Shown here: in pieces, positions 15,401 to 30,400 of the stretch
Layout: every line of letters begins with the position of its first letter
Numbering within the stretch: the first letter of the stretch is position 1
Source of the DNA: Ulota crispa
Lineage: Eukaryota; Streptophyta; Bryopsida; Orthotrichales; Orthotrichaceae
Length of the DNA stretch: 64,000 bases
Direction: 5' to 3'
Assembly (NCBI GenBank): GCA_963920765.1
Contig: OY987250.1
Location: 1,488,001-1,552,000 of the forward strand
Notes under the pieces: model-generated
What the model saw: only the letters and a program-made list of their open reading frames with translations
What the model was told of the DNA's origin: nothing
Databases searched by the model: none
Program-made: the position numbers and the translations under genes

Positions 15401-18400
15401 AGACGGAAAAAAGAAGAAAGGGTATATTTGGCCCTCCGGCATTAAAGAAATACGTCATATTTGTAGACGATGTAAACATGCCTCAAAGAGAGAAATACTT
15501 TGCTCAACCTCCTATTGAAATCCTCCGTCAATGGATGGACCATGATGGTTGGTATGACCGTATCCCACCCTGTGCATTCCGAACCTTGGTCGACATTCAG
15601 TTCATTGGATCCATGGGCCCACCTGGTGGAGGCCGTAACCCTGTGACTATGCGCTTTTTAAGGCACTTCAACTTCTTATCTTTCACAGAAATGGCTGATG
15701 ATAGTTTGTTTCTTATATTTTCCACCATTTTAAATGCAACTTTGACTCAAATATTTAATGACAAAATCCAAAGTTGTAGTGATGGGATTGTGAATGGAAC
15801 CATTGAAATTTATAATAAAATTCGACAAGACCTTCTTCCCACTCCTGCAAAGTCTCATTATACTTTTAACTTGCGAGATTTGAGTAAAGTCATTCAAGGA
15901 GTACTTCGTGCAGACCCTCAAAATTGTGCAACAAAGGAAATCATTATTTGCCTTTGGGTTCATGAAGCTATGAGGGTTTTTCAGGTGCTTATTTTATTTT
16001 ATTTTATATTAATAGTCCATAACTACCATAATTTATTCCACATTTTTTAATTGATAGTAATATAGTTACAATACTTTATACTTGACGAGATGGACAATAT
16101 TTTTTTTGTGAGCGTAAAACAATGACCCATGAGTAGTGAGTCAAGATTTTTTGGACGGGAATCAAAATTTTGAGTTGAAAATCAATAGAAAATTATAAAA
16201 AAAAACAATATGAATAAAGTTTAAAATACACAATTATAGGGCCCTATGTACATGATTAGAGGAAGATTTTTATTTTGACAAAAATATATAGGATCATGGC
16301 TCACAACTCATAAATTCTTGCTCACAAAACATCACTCCCCGTGACTAGACTTGGGGATAGAAAGTTGCATTGCTCACTCAAATCCCTTGTAACATCCCGC
16401 CCACGCAATCAGTTCTTCACCAAAGTTTAAAAACTAATTACATGTTGTAAAAACTTAGAAAGGGGGACAAATTGCATTAAACCTTGACAAGGAATCTAAC
16501 AAGAAGAAGTGTCAGTAAAAAAAAGTTGAAAAAACAAAAAAAAAACAAAATCACCGTTCAAATGCTTTTGGGATCATTAGAAGTTTACCACGTAATCCCC
16601 CACCAATATGTTCTCAATCTATTCTTAATTTAGAAGAGCTTGCTTGAATTGAGGGAATATCAATCTCTAAAGGGTTAAAAAAGTGTTGGTGATGAGTATG
16701 GCATATGCATTTATGCAAAATTGCACTTGACAACATAAAAAATCATGAATTGGGAATATTCTAATCTTCTAATTTTAACTCACTTTATCCCTCTTTTTAA
16801 GCATTTCAAACACGTAATTAGTTTTATATTTGATGAAGGATTGACTGTGTAAGAGGGGTTTGAGTGAGGATTGCAACTGTTTTGTCCCCAACTCTATAAC
16901 ACTTTAGAATTATGAATATTCTAATGAATGTCGATTGTGTTTTTTAAAACCAAATGAATTTTTAATATCAGTATTTACTGTGTTATAGTCTTAATTACCT
17001 ACTGTATTTTATTAGTATAAATGGATATGAACAAGAAAAAATGTTGTTTAGGATCGATTAATCAATAATGATGATAGAACATGGTTTAAAAACAATGTAA
17101 GCAAACAACTGGAACTAAGATTTGAATTGTCTTGGGAATTCATGTTTGTGAAATCTGAGCGCCTTATGTTTTGTGATTTTTTAGTTCCTGGAATGGAACC
17201 ACGGGTTTATGAGCAAGTATGACTTTAAACTAATACTCCAATATAACGTTGTATATTTTGTGTAATGCCTTCAACTAATTATGGCTTTAGAAAATTTAAA
17301 TTATATTTAAGAAAACTAGATGTTTGATATGTTTTTTAAAATTCAAACCCATGATAAAAAAAATGTAAAAAAGTATGTATATATGACTTTATAACTAATC
17401 CAAAATTGTAATCATACTATACTCTTAGATGTTAACACGTTATATCAATTAACCACCTTAATTGATTTACAGGTTACAAGTATTCCGTCTCTTCAACAAG
17501 TATCGAATTCGTATTTAGAGGATTATAATAGTGCAACTAGTGCGCCTATGAATTTAGTCTTATTTTTGGATGCTATTGAACATACTTCACGAATTTGTCG
17601 AGTTATTCGTCTACCATTAGGAAATGCTCTTTTGCTTGGAGTTGGTGGCAGTGGTAGGCAAAGTTTGACTAGATTGGCTGCATTTATGGAAGAATTTGAC
17701 ATCTTTCAAGTGCGTTTAATTATTCATTGCTTTTAGTTTTGAAAGTATGAAAACTATGAATTGAATTATGATTTAATTATAAAATACTCTAAAATAATAG
17801 AAAAAGAAAAATGTTGATATACATTTTTTCTTCAACAACATCTATTTTATAAAGCCTCACTCATAGGTTTGTTACGCAATATTCAATTTTTTTTATTAAC
17901 ATTAAAAGCTCAAAATTTTCTAATACAAAGCATTGGGTGTCAAGTGTCAAGCATTAGGTGTCTATTTGTCACCCAAATTTTGAATTGCAAAAAAGAAAAG
18001 GGAGAGAAAAGGGAGAGAAAACAAGGGTGAAAAGTCATTGGGCATTTGGAGGGAGGGAGTATAAAAGAGAGGATTAAAATGAAATGAAAAGAGAGGAATA
18101 ATGTGGAGAAGATAAAAAACCAAAAAAGAGAAAAAAAGCATGGAAGACTGGGCAAAGGGTGGCAAGGCGTATTTGTTATAAGGGTAAATCTCATGGATAT
18201 CCCTGAAGTTTGCAATAATTTCATAGATAGTTAAAAACCCCTGCTTTTTCAGAAATTTCACAGATACCCTTGGGCCAAAATTTTCAGGTGTTTATTTTGT
18301 TGTGCATACATCTTTCCTTCTTCCTTTGTGCACACACATAACAAGAAAGAAGTAGTTTGTGCACAAAGGGAGAAGGGAAGTGGCATGCACAACAATAAAA

Positions 18401-21400
18401 AAGCTTGAAACTTTTGGCCCAAGGATATTTGTGAAATTTTTGAAAAGGCAGGGGTATCTATGAAATTATTGCAAACTTCAAGGGTATCCATAAAATTTTC
18501 CCTTGTTATAATAGAGATTCTCAAAGAATTATTGTTTTGATTTTAAATATACTTAGTGTATTAAACTGTAATTGTGTTTTCAATAAAGGTTGAAATTGCA
18601 AAAGGATATGGCAACAATGAATGGAAAGAAGATTTAAAAAAAGTGCTAATGAAAGCAGGTCTTGATGACAAGCCAACTGTATTTTTGTTTTCCGACACCC
18701 AAATTATATATGAATCTTTTTTAGAAGATATCAACAACATTTTAAATTCCGGAGAGGTATTATTTGTGTATATAGATTGGAAATTCTTAGAAATTTTTAT
18801 CGAGAGCTTTATCATGCAAATAGAAAACATTGATTTTGATAGTTATTCAAAAAATATCTTATAAAAATGAAAAGATTCTTTCTGATAATAATTAAAGTTT
18901 AACGTACAATTTACTACCCTCTTTTTAATCCATCAAATTTTAAAAAAGAAACTCTTTTAATTTTTACACAAGACGAACAAAATCATTCAGAAATAGATTA
19001 GATAGTTATTTCTTGAAATCGTTTTTTTATATACATCATTTCCTATTGAAACATTTTTGAAAGACAAGTATGTTACATGAGGACAACATGGATTTTGTGC
19101 ATACAAAAAAAATTCAATCCCACATAATTTTATCTCTTTAATCTAACAAACCATCTCGAAGGATGTCGTTCTTCACATTTTTATTGAAACTGTATGTGGT
19201 CATTTTTTGATATGTTAAGGGAATTGATATGTGCACACCGGGATTGATATTTGCACACCCCTGGGAGGTAAATTATAGATTTCTATCATTAAACGGTTGA
19301 ATTTGAGGATTTTGAATTCAGATTTGGATTTAGAGATCATAGTTTACTCTAGAATCATAAAAAGGTTGCAATTGAACAACACCCAATGAAAAAGCTTAGT
19401 TAGGAAAAAAAGTGTTACAGTTACTTTTGTTTGTAAAAAAAAATAAACTTTTTCATTGGATGTTGTCCAATTGCAACCTTTTATATGGTTCTAAAGTAAA
19501 CCATGATCTCTGAGTCCAAATCTGAATTCAAAATTCTCAAATTTAGCTTTTTGATGGTAGAAATCTATAATTTACCTCTGAGAGAGTGTACAAATATCAA
19601 CCCCGGTGTGCACATATCAATTCCCTATGTTAATGATACACATTCCAGTATTTGTTGTTATAATTTAAATTGAATAAGTTGCTCTATTATAAAGCTAAAT
19701 TCAAACTTGTAAAACTTGCAAATTTGCAAATTTTGAGTAAGTAATGACATCATTTCATCATGTAAAGCATGTAATTGAAGCACTAAAATCTATCCTATAT
19801 TGAAACCAACATTAACGGCTCATACTACTAGTTCCCACGTCCCATCTTTGCAAGTCCCCATCTCAAATTAAGATTCCAACCTAGTTGGGTTATTAGTGAC
19901 AAAAGGGAGTTTTGAAGAAAGTTTTGAATATCTTATGCAAAAGTATTGGTGAGACATAAGTTGCAAGTTGGGTCAATAGTAAAACGATCAACACAAATCT
20001 TGAGTAAAGTCCCAAATGTCATATTCGTTAATTTGGGAAAACAATGGGTACCATTTTGTACCTCATCTTAATTCAAAATAGCCACATTAATTCAATTAAG
20101 GAGGTCGCCTTAACCCTTAAAGTTCCAAAGTCCCCTCGGGGGACTTTCAGGATTTTGGGTAGGCTCATGTGATCTCAATTTTTTAAATTATTTTTTGAAA
20201 CTTTATGAGTGCGTAGGAATGTATAAGGTTTGTGGGATGCAAAAAATCATGTGATTATGTCACACGATTCATAAGTTATGGGCTTTTTTTGGCCAAAAGC
20301 AGTTTGAGGGGCACCTTGGGCAAGGGAGAAAATATTGACTTTGAAGGGGAGGGAGTAAGGAGGAGTTGCCACATGTTGCTTTGGTGGTCCCCATTATATC
20401 TCCTTTCATTTTCAATTAGGAAGTTAGATTGGGCTTTGGAAGCTTCTAAATTCAAGAGTTTTAGAGTTTTTTAACCTTTTTTTTTTTTGGACATTTGAAG
20501 TACATGTTAATCTTCAAACACACTGTTTGGATTTTCCATATCTAAAAACATGTGGTGGGAAACTTCACTCAAAAATGTCATAGTGTATTTGCAAAACTTG
20601 TCATATAGTGGCATTGCAATATTTTTTTGGATGTGTTCAGTGTCTTTGATTGCCTTGAAAATTGGTGTACTAAGGTCTAACTTGATTACCTATAAGATAA
20701 AATTACAACTTCAAGGTCTGTAGAGCAAAACAAATCAGTGAATGGTGGTCAAAGCCATCTGAAATTTTTGGGCACAATGGAAAATATAAAATAAAATAAA
20801 ATAAAAATCCCTTCAAATGCTCATAACTTTCAATCCGTACGGTCAAATGTCACAAAATATTTACCACTTCTTCTTCTACAAGTGCATTACAAGACCCTAT
20901 GGTTAGATTTTCAAGAACATCATTTTGTTGAAATTTTTGATGAACGCAACAAAAGGGGCAATTTTGAGTGGTTTTTGGCAGAAAATGGCCTTGGTAGTTT
21001 AGGGGTTAGACCTAGTTAATGAACTTTCAATCCAAAATTTCAGAAGTTAATGAACATTTTGTCCAAAAAGAGCATATTTTTGGAAGATTTATATCTCATT
21101 TCATTGGAAACAGTCAACTGATTCCCAATTCAATGAATATGGTGTTCTCTGGAAAAAAAAAGCCAGAAGCCCCACTTTGTACACTTTTCCCAAATTAACA
21201 AACATGACGTTCCCATCTTTTTCATGCCAAAACCTCCAAAAAATGTTGCCATGTAAGCAAAATGCAATGCATCATGATTTAGGACTTCGAACTTAGTGTG
21301 AAGTGTCAAATCTCAATCAAATTCTCAAATTTTGGTGAGATGTGGGACTTAGTGTGAGTTATCCCTTATAGTCATTATGAACATTTACAATTATTGTGAA

Positions 21401-24400
21401 CTAGTTATTTACGCACATTTTTTCTTTGTTGTGATATATGTAAGCATTCATTTGATTTGATTTTTGAATTGATGAATTTAGGTGCCAAATTTATGGAAAA
21501 ATGAAGATCAAGATGTAATAGCAAATGCCATGCGACCGGTTCTTTTGGGTAAAGGAATGGCCGTGACAAAAATATCCATGGCAACCGAGTTTTTGAACCG
21601 AGTTCGTGCAAACTTGCATTTGTGTATTGCCATGAGTCCCATTGGAGATGCTTTTCGAACAAGACTCAGAATGTTTCCATCTCTTGTAAATTGTTGTACT
21701 ATTGATTGGTTTAGTGAATGGCCACAAGAAGCTTTACGTTCCGTTGCTAGAAACTTTCTCAACGCTAGTGAAATGTTAACCGACAAAGAGGTGAAATTTA
21801 AAAATTGTACTTCAATTGATTTCCTCAAACCAAATATCAACCTCTTAAGGATATTGCCCTACCAAAAGTGTTGGTTGTATTCATAAAATGATTATTTAAC
21901 AGAAGAAATATCAAAAATATCCTTCAATTCTTTCAAAATATCAAATATATCCTTATGTTATTTGAAATATCAAAAACATCCCTAGCTCTTTGAGATCCTC
22001 AATTATTATGAAATGTCAAATATACCCTAGTATCATTTGAGTCATAAAAAGTATCATTAACTCTCTTGTGCTTTTTTTTTTGCAATTTTTTGTAAATACT
22101 TGGATGATAAGGGAAAGTACAAAAACTAAACATAAGTTGAATGCAAGCCAAATCTTGGAAGCAAGCTCTTTAAGCTCTGTATAGGGTGTTTGCATGTAAG
22201 TCTATTGGGGTCAAAGACATCCCAATAATTACATAGTAATTTTTGTTGTCATTTTGATATTTTAAAAAAATTGTTGTAAAGAGGCACAAAAAGCTAGGGA
22301 CATTCATGATATTCTCAAAGATAACTAGGAGTATACTTGATATTTCTACACAGAGTTAGGGGTATTTTTTATATTCCAAATAATATAGGGGTACATTTGA
22401 TATTTTGAAAGCATTGAGGGGTGTTTTTGATATTTTCCCTATTTAATACAAGTATACAAGCACATGCTTTGCGCAAATAGGAAGTGTCTAGGTTATGCAA
22501 CATTTAATTTTATAAAATGAAATAAGTTGGTCTAGAATAGAATCCTAATGTTAGTTACAAAAAATCAATATCTCACGACTGGTTTAAAATCTAACCTTGA
22601 TGCACAACCATTTTGGTCCTCAATTGAAACAAAAAATAGTAATTGCCTTCATCACAATGCCACTCTTTAATACTTTGCTAGGGGCGCTTGGCACTTTGTT
22701 GGGTTTTTAGTACATGGTTGGAGGGCGTTTAATGTTTTATAAATGAGGCATCCTTATTGATTCAACTTCCACCAAAAAACTCTAGAAGATTCTAGAAAAG
22801 AACATGGTTGGATGGCACTTGGTGTTCTATATCTAAGGTGTCTTTTATTGCTTCAACTTACACCAATTTTTTTTGAAGGTTCTAGAAAAGGGCATAGAGT
22901 TGAAATCCTCCCACTTAGCAACATAGATTTGAAAGTATGGTTTTATGACAAATTTCAAAAATTCCCCAAAAAATATTAGTGATCAATAGTATTTATGTGA
23001 ATTGACTTGAAACTTACAACTCCAATGGAATTCATGGGCTACCCAAGTGTCCCATCCATATACATCATAAGGGAGCATATACACAACAACAACATTCTTA
23101 ACCCCTAAAGGACCATGGGGACAAATGGGAATTTGGTCAAGGTCATGCTACTACAATTCATGACCAAAATTCTATAATTTTTTCTCCAAAGGTAGAGTTT
23201 TGCAAGAGTTACATGGGAGAATCATTTTTATTGACTTTTGTTTTTGGTTCAAAAGTTATAGGAGTAAACATGTGAATTTTAGTTGGAGGGGCAGCGTGGG
23301 CATGCCATTTTTTGTTAACTTCTCCAAAGGGGAACCAGTGAAGGGATGACCCTTCACTGGAATCTATCCAAAGCAATAATGTACTAAATAAATACATAAT
23401 TGTATTTGATAAATACATTAACCTTTGAATTGCAATAGATACTAGAGATTTGGTTTTTTTTCCAATTTTCTTTCTTGAGATTGTCAATGAAGCTAAACTC
23501 TTCCAATCCACTGCCTCTATTTTTATTTTCTTTAATGTATCTTTAGAAAACTTGGTTGGCAAAAAACCTCAATGTAGTGGGAATTTCAAGCACATGTTTG
23601 CAATGCAAGGCTATGAAGGATGTGTTCCACGTCTTGGTTGATCACAAAAACTTGGAGAGATTTGCCTAACATGATTTAGAGCATGTTAGAAAAATCTCTT
23701 CAACACCTATAGTGCAAAAATTGTTTGCCACATGTGGTCAAAAGCATCTGAAAATTTTGGGCAGGAGTAAGAAAAACTTTAGGTACTACCTTTAGATGAT
23801 CATATTTCTCAATCCATACGGTCAAACTTCACAAAAATTTCTTGGTATGTTCTTGAAGGAGTCTACTCAAAGATCCTAAGGCTAGAATTGAATTTGAAAA
23901 AGATTGTTTTTGGGATCAAATCACTAGAAATGACCATTTTGAGTTTTTTTTATAGAAAAATTGTATTTGGTCCTTTAAGGGTTAAGGGGTTAATTTAGAA
24001 TGATGCCTACACAACAAATGGGTAAAATAAGTAAGAAGCTCATGTACAAGCCAATCTCAACTATTTAGATCTTTAACTCTTTATTGTGTACTAAATAATT
24101 TCATAAAATTGGTTTCCTTTAGAATTGTAGGAGTAGAATTAGTTTTTGAGAGTCCAAAAAGTTGTTACAAAATCATTTTGAAAGCTAATTGTTGATTGTA
24201 GTACCTTCCCAAATGCATATTGGTGTTTTGCAAAATTCAAAGCATAAATTAAATTCACAGTAATCTTAGTCAATTTGTACTAGAGCCAAATTGTTGGCCC
24301 AACTTTTAAAGCATCGAAATGAACCAATGGAATTGCTTTAAAAAATTTGATCCCAAATTTGGTCCCTATTCAAATAAATCAACACAGAACAATTGGAAAA

Positions 24401-27400
24401 CTCAAGTCTAATTAGTTAATATGAAATTGGGCCAATTTAGCTCAAGGATTTTATATCGAAAATCCCAGTTTAATCCCAAGGGAAGAACTTTGGCCAAATT
24501 GATGACCCAAATGGATTATGATTTGTGTCAAATCCAAATTGGGCAAACCCTTAATATATACATATTAATGGCTCTTTTTGTGTAACTAAATTTTGTTGCG
24601 ATTTATTTTTATATGTTTTTTTAAACCAATCTAAAAATCACCTAAAAAATAGGTGGAAAATACGGTAACCATGTGTGTATACATTCATCAATCTGTAGAA
24701 AGAAAATCTAAAGAATTTTATGAAGAATTACGGCGATTTAATTATGTAACACCAACTAGTTATTTAGAGCTCCTAATGTGTCTAATTAAACTTGTAACTG
24801 AGAAACGAAATGACCTTGAAGGATTAAAAGGAAGACTCTCAGTGGGGTTAGATAAACTATTAACTACAGCAGGGGAAGTTTCAGTAATGCAAGAGGAGCT
24901 TGTCACTTTACAACCCATTTTAATAAAAACGGCAAAAGAAGCGGATGATATGATGGTAACTATTTCTATTGATCAAGCTGATGCAGCCAAAACAAAAGAA
25001 TCGGTACGTGATAAATAGAACTACACTAATAACGATACAACACTAATAATATTTAATGTTATGGTACTTATAGTGTTACTCACTCTATCACTTAACCCTT
25101 AGGGCCAGTTTCCATTGGCCTGATCGGAGCTCCGGGCCGGTTCCGCTCGCACTTTCCATTACGTTTAATTCCCTCCTGCACGGCCGATCGGACCTCCGGG
25201 TTCAGGTCCTTGAATGCCGGGTTTGCAGAGTCAAGAGGCCCCGGAGGGAGGCTGGAGTTTCCAAATTCGACTTAACTGCAGTTCAGTTTTAGCCGGACCT
25301 AGTGGAAAGTTTGTCAGGCCTGGGTCAGGCTCCAATTGCCCTCTAGGACCCAGAGCTCCGGCAGGCCAATGGAAAGAGGCCCTTAATGGATGTTGTCTAC
25401 CAAAAGTGTTGCATGTATTCATATGAGGACTATTTAGTACTTGGAGAAATGACTTTGTGAAAAATATCAAATATTTCTCAAAAAATCCTAGTTGACTAGT
25501 AGTATGTTTCTGACTTGGCTTAAAATTTACAACTACAATGGAATTCATGTGCTACCCAAATATCCAATCTGTTTACAATACAATAGCATCCTTTAGGGGA
25601 CTCAATTTGATTCTTGTTTAGTTGACAATTGATGTTCATGTTGACAAATAGTGTTATTATTGAATACCACTTTAGTGCAAGTTGATCTTTTATGGTACTA
25701 ATTTAAATTTTTTGGTGGAAGTTCAATTCACAAATAGTGCTTATGTTGACATTTAATAAATTTTTGCAATTTTGAGAATTACAATATTATTTTTTAAGAA
25801 ACATAAATAAAATGTTAAGGTATTTTTTGAAATTTCCCTAGTTTTAAATACTTATCTAGGCAATTTTTATGTTCAATATAGGTGGGCAAACAAGAAGCTG
25901 GTGCCAACAAAATGGCTGCTGGTGCAAAAGCAATAGCAGATAGTGCTCAAGCAGAGCTTGATGTCGCACTTCCTGCTCTTGACATAGCTTTGTCATCTCT
26001 TAAAAATCTAACAAGAAATGATATTGTGGAAGTAAAATCTCTCCGAAATCCTCCTCAAGGAGTCAAGATGGTCATGGAAGCTACATGCATTATGTTCAAC
26101 TTAGCACCAAAGATGATCAATGACCCCAACAAGGTTCAAATATCAATCCCAAAAACACAAATACAAATGTTACATGGGAGCAAAATGTTGTATTGCTATG
26201 TTGTATGAATAAAAAAAGAAAGATAATATATTTAACTATTTTTTAACTATTCTAGTAATTACAGATTTCATTTGCACTTGAACATTGGAAAGTCTCCTCA
26301 TGTTTTGCATGTACATTTTTTAATGTTTGCAAATATGTCTTCCAATGTTTTGCAAATGTCTCCTAATATTTTGCAAATCAAAGCAGTTTTTAGATTATTA
26401 CTTATAGACTTTGAATAGTTTATAAGTAGCTAAATATGGCATGAGGTATATAAGTTCCTCACAAGTCCTCAAACCAGATCACAAATACTTCCAAAATATA
26501 GTTCAAAACCATTACAAATAAGGATTGTAAGATTTTCATTTACACTAATGACATTTATGTCTATTTTAGAAAAATCTCATCAACAAGAATTCTACATGAA
26601 CTTTCATGCAGTCAATCCACAAAAGAACTTTGAGTCGTTTTGTATATGCAAGAAGTTTATTCCTGTATTAGTTTATTGTTGTTCTATAAGTCAAATTGAT
26701 GACTAATTAACAAAATTCTTTAGTTTCATTGATTTGATTAGTTTACTATACGTATTGATGCTCTACTTTGGACATATGTTTTAAGATCATAACCAACTAA
26801 AAGCCACATTAGTTGCAATTTTACAAATTTCGATTCATTAATGCATTGCCCATAATCATACCTTTCTGTAAACTAGAATTACGTTTGAAGTGTAAATAAG
26901 CACTTGGATTGTTCATATAAACGTCTGCTCTTAGTTATTTTTTTAATGCAAAACTTAAAGTCTTATATCATCACATGTTTGTAAATGCTGTTTTGATTTT
27001 TCATATTCATCAACATCATTTAGATCATTGTAATAATTTTTTATCTTTGTTCCTTCAAAACTTTAAATTATTAATTAATGCTTTATGTATCAGATGGGCA
27101 AAAAAATTGCTGATTATTGGGAGGCTAGCGGAAAAATACTGACAGACCCAACTGTCTTTCTTGACTCCTTATTAAATTTTGACAAAGACAATATACCAGA
27201 AAGTGTTATTGAGAAAATTGAACCGTTTATTGTCATGGAAGCTTTTACTCCAGCTCAAGTTAGTGAAGATTTTATTGTGAAAAATATATTATAAATTAAT
27301 ATACTATATGCTAAACCATCACCCCGTGTTGTTCACGCAATATTCCAAGGTGGGCAAGTGACTTTTGTAAACTTTGTCAACATAGTGTGCACATTGAAGT

Positions 27401-30400
27401 TCACCCTTTTAATCAAAAAAGCACATGAGCTAAACAAACAATATAAATGTGTCATTTGGGCAAATGATAAAATTCAAACAAGTTATATCTACTAGTAGAA
27501 AATGAGTCCCAATTAAGCAATCTTAATTAACACAAGCACGTCCTAATCAACATGGTTCAAATTAAGACATTCAAATTAACAAAAAATGTTGATTGATGTT
27601 CATTTTTTGGTAGTGACCACGCGGCTTGTGTGCCACCAACTTTCAAGTGGGTACACTGCCATCACAATTTGCAGCACCTTCCTTAACAATAAAACCTTGT
27701 CCTTGATCTTTATGCCACTTGAACGGCAACTTGGGATGTTGTGCTAACAATATGAGGATGATGCTTTAACAATTACACATATTATATTGTATAAATATGG
27801 ATATGATTAGTGATTTTATTTATTTATTATTATTATTTGTATGGCATGTCTAATTTTGGTTTTTAGTCCCAAGTATATTGAAAAACTTATAGAATGCATT
27901 ATACATTTTTAAACATGATTTGTAAACAAATAAACATTTGTACAAGAATCTCTTATAATCAGTCAAGTGTTAACCATTTCTTTTCTTAGGTTGCAAGGGT
28001 ATCAAAAGCTTGTACTTCTATATGTATGTGGGTGCGAGCTATGCATTCATATTATTTAGTTTGTAAAGTTGTAGCTCCCAAGAGAGCACAATTGGCTGAA
28101 GCAAATGCTCAATTAGCTGAAGTTATGATTGAATTAAATGGAGCTCGAGCTAAATTAACGGATGTAATATCTTTTGAAATAAAACCCAAAAGGGTTGATG
28201 CAAAGTATAAACCATAAGTCAGAAAAGAAAACAAAACAAAAAGAAAAAAAGAAAAAAGAAAAAAGAAAACTTCTAAGGTAATAAACCCAATATCGTTTGC
28301 CTCCCCAAATTTGTAAGGCGGATTCATTTGGGCCTGAAATCTAGGCATCTTAGAGATGCACTATTTTTAGGTTCTAAAAATAAGGCATCTATGAGGTGTT
28401 TAGATTTCAGGCCCAAATGAATCCACCTTGCAAATTGGAGCGGGAATGGGGAGGCAAACAGTATTGGGTTTGTCTACCTCAGTGTACTTTTAGTACAAGG
28501 GAACAGTGTTAATCAATTTGAACATAGTCAATTTAGATATATCAATTTGGATGTTGTTTTCTTGAAATCATGCACCCTAATAAGCTAATAAGAGTATTAG
28601 TGTATCATACCAACGGTCAAGTTCAAAATAACAGCTTTTTGTTTATTTGTCTAGATGAAAGTTGTTGTTTTTTTAAAGCAAATAATGCGCCCAAATAAGC
28701 TAATAATAGTATTAGTATATCCTACCACATTAAATTCTAAATAGAAAATTTTAATTTTGTTCTTTATTTTATTTATAGTAATATATAATTTGTTGTGTTA
28801 TGTAAAGACTCTTTTTTTCAATTTTATTTAGGTAGAAGCCAAGCTAGCAAGGCTTGAGGAGGAATTAGCCGTCGCCGTTGGAAAAAAGGAAGCCCTTGCA
28901 CGCCAAGCTTGGGATTGTGAACAAAAGCTTGACCGAGCCGGAAAGCTTATTGGGGGTTTAGGAGGAGAAAGAACAAGATGGATTGCCAATATAGAAACTA
29001 TTGGAATAGATTTGGGTTTTGTCATTGGCGATGTTACAGTAGCTGGGGGACATATTGCTTACACCGGACCCTTTACTCCTCCCTATAGAGTTTCTCTTAA
29101 TGCTGAATGGTTGCAAAAGTTAATTGACCTTGGGGTATGCTTTTTCAATGCCAAAATTTAACGTCTCTATTCTTACTAGGATGGATACCCATAAAGTTTG
29201 CAATACTTGTATAGATGCCCTTGGTTTTTCAATAATTGCACAAATATCTTTGGATCATCATTTCAAGTGTTTCTTTTGTTATGTTGTACTTTCTCCTTTA
29301 TGCGTAAGTTGCTACTTTTTTGTAGCAACATGCTCACAAAGGGAGAAGGAAGTAGTGTGCACAATAAGACAAATGTTTGAAAATTATGGTCCAAAGGTAC
29401 TTGTGTAGTTCTTAACCCCTTTCTGAAACTTTTATTGAAGGTAAGGAATTCAAAGATCTACGTGAGAATGTAATTTTTTCTTCATTCCGACATTTCTTGA
29501 AGAAGTTAAAAATGAATAACTAAAAAACAGGGGACTCCGGGCAGCCCAAAAACTTCTTTAAAAATTGCGTTTTTTTCAAATAAAAATCTGAAATAGGTTC
29601 TTTAGACTTATACAGACGTGGGGAGCTTTGAATCATTCAATTTTGATAAATGAGGTGAAAGGTATGAGAAGTTTTAGTTCGCGGGTAGGTGTGATTTCGA
29701 GAAATCACACCTACCCGCGAACTAAAACTTCTCATACCTTTCACCTCATTTATCAAAATTGAATGATTCAAAGCTCCCCACGTCTGTATAAGTCTAAAGA
29801 ACCTATTTCAGATTTTTATTTGAAAAAAACGCAATTTTTAAAGAAGTTTTTGGGCTGCCCGGAGTCCCCTGTTTTTTAGTTATTCATTTTTAACTTCTTC
29901 AAGAAATGTCGGAATGAAGAAAAAATTACATTCTCACGTAGATCTTTGAATTCCTCACCTCCAATAAAAGTTTCAGAAAATCACGCAAAGTAGTTTAGCC
30001 ATAGGTACATGCCCGAAATTCCATTTGTCCCCCAAAGGGACAATGGGCCTTTAGGGGTTAACAAACTACTTGGGGCATTTATACAAATATTGCAAACTTC
30101 AGGGGTATCCATCAAATTCTCTCTTCTTACTACTAGTTAGCTAGATTCTTAGGAGGCTATTTGCACTATGTTCAATGTCCCACTAAAATTTGATTATTTG
30201 ATTATTGTAAAGCCAAAAGTTGGGACTTGGCACTTCACATTACATTCCAAGTCCGACATCTTATTTATTTACATGGCAACATTTTTTGTTAGTTTTGGCA
30301 CAAAAGACAATGGGATTTCACTCAAAAATTAGATTGACCATTTTGCTAAACCCAATATTTAACCCCAAGTCCCTATAGTTTTGCATGAACATTCGTATCT

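Noticed and set aside
21405..21840. Minus-strand open frames across dynein exon 18
   Set aside because: Shadows of the + strand exon, which has near-invariant dynein motifs and proper splice sites.
25214..25548. Open frames on both strands in the GC-rich patch of intron 19
   Set aside because: They lie inside a palindromic Tourist-like MITE; openness reflects GC content.
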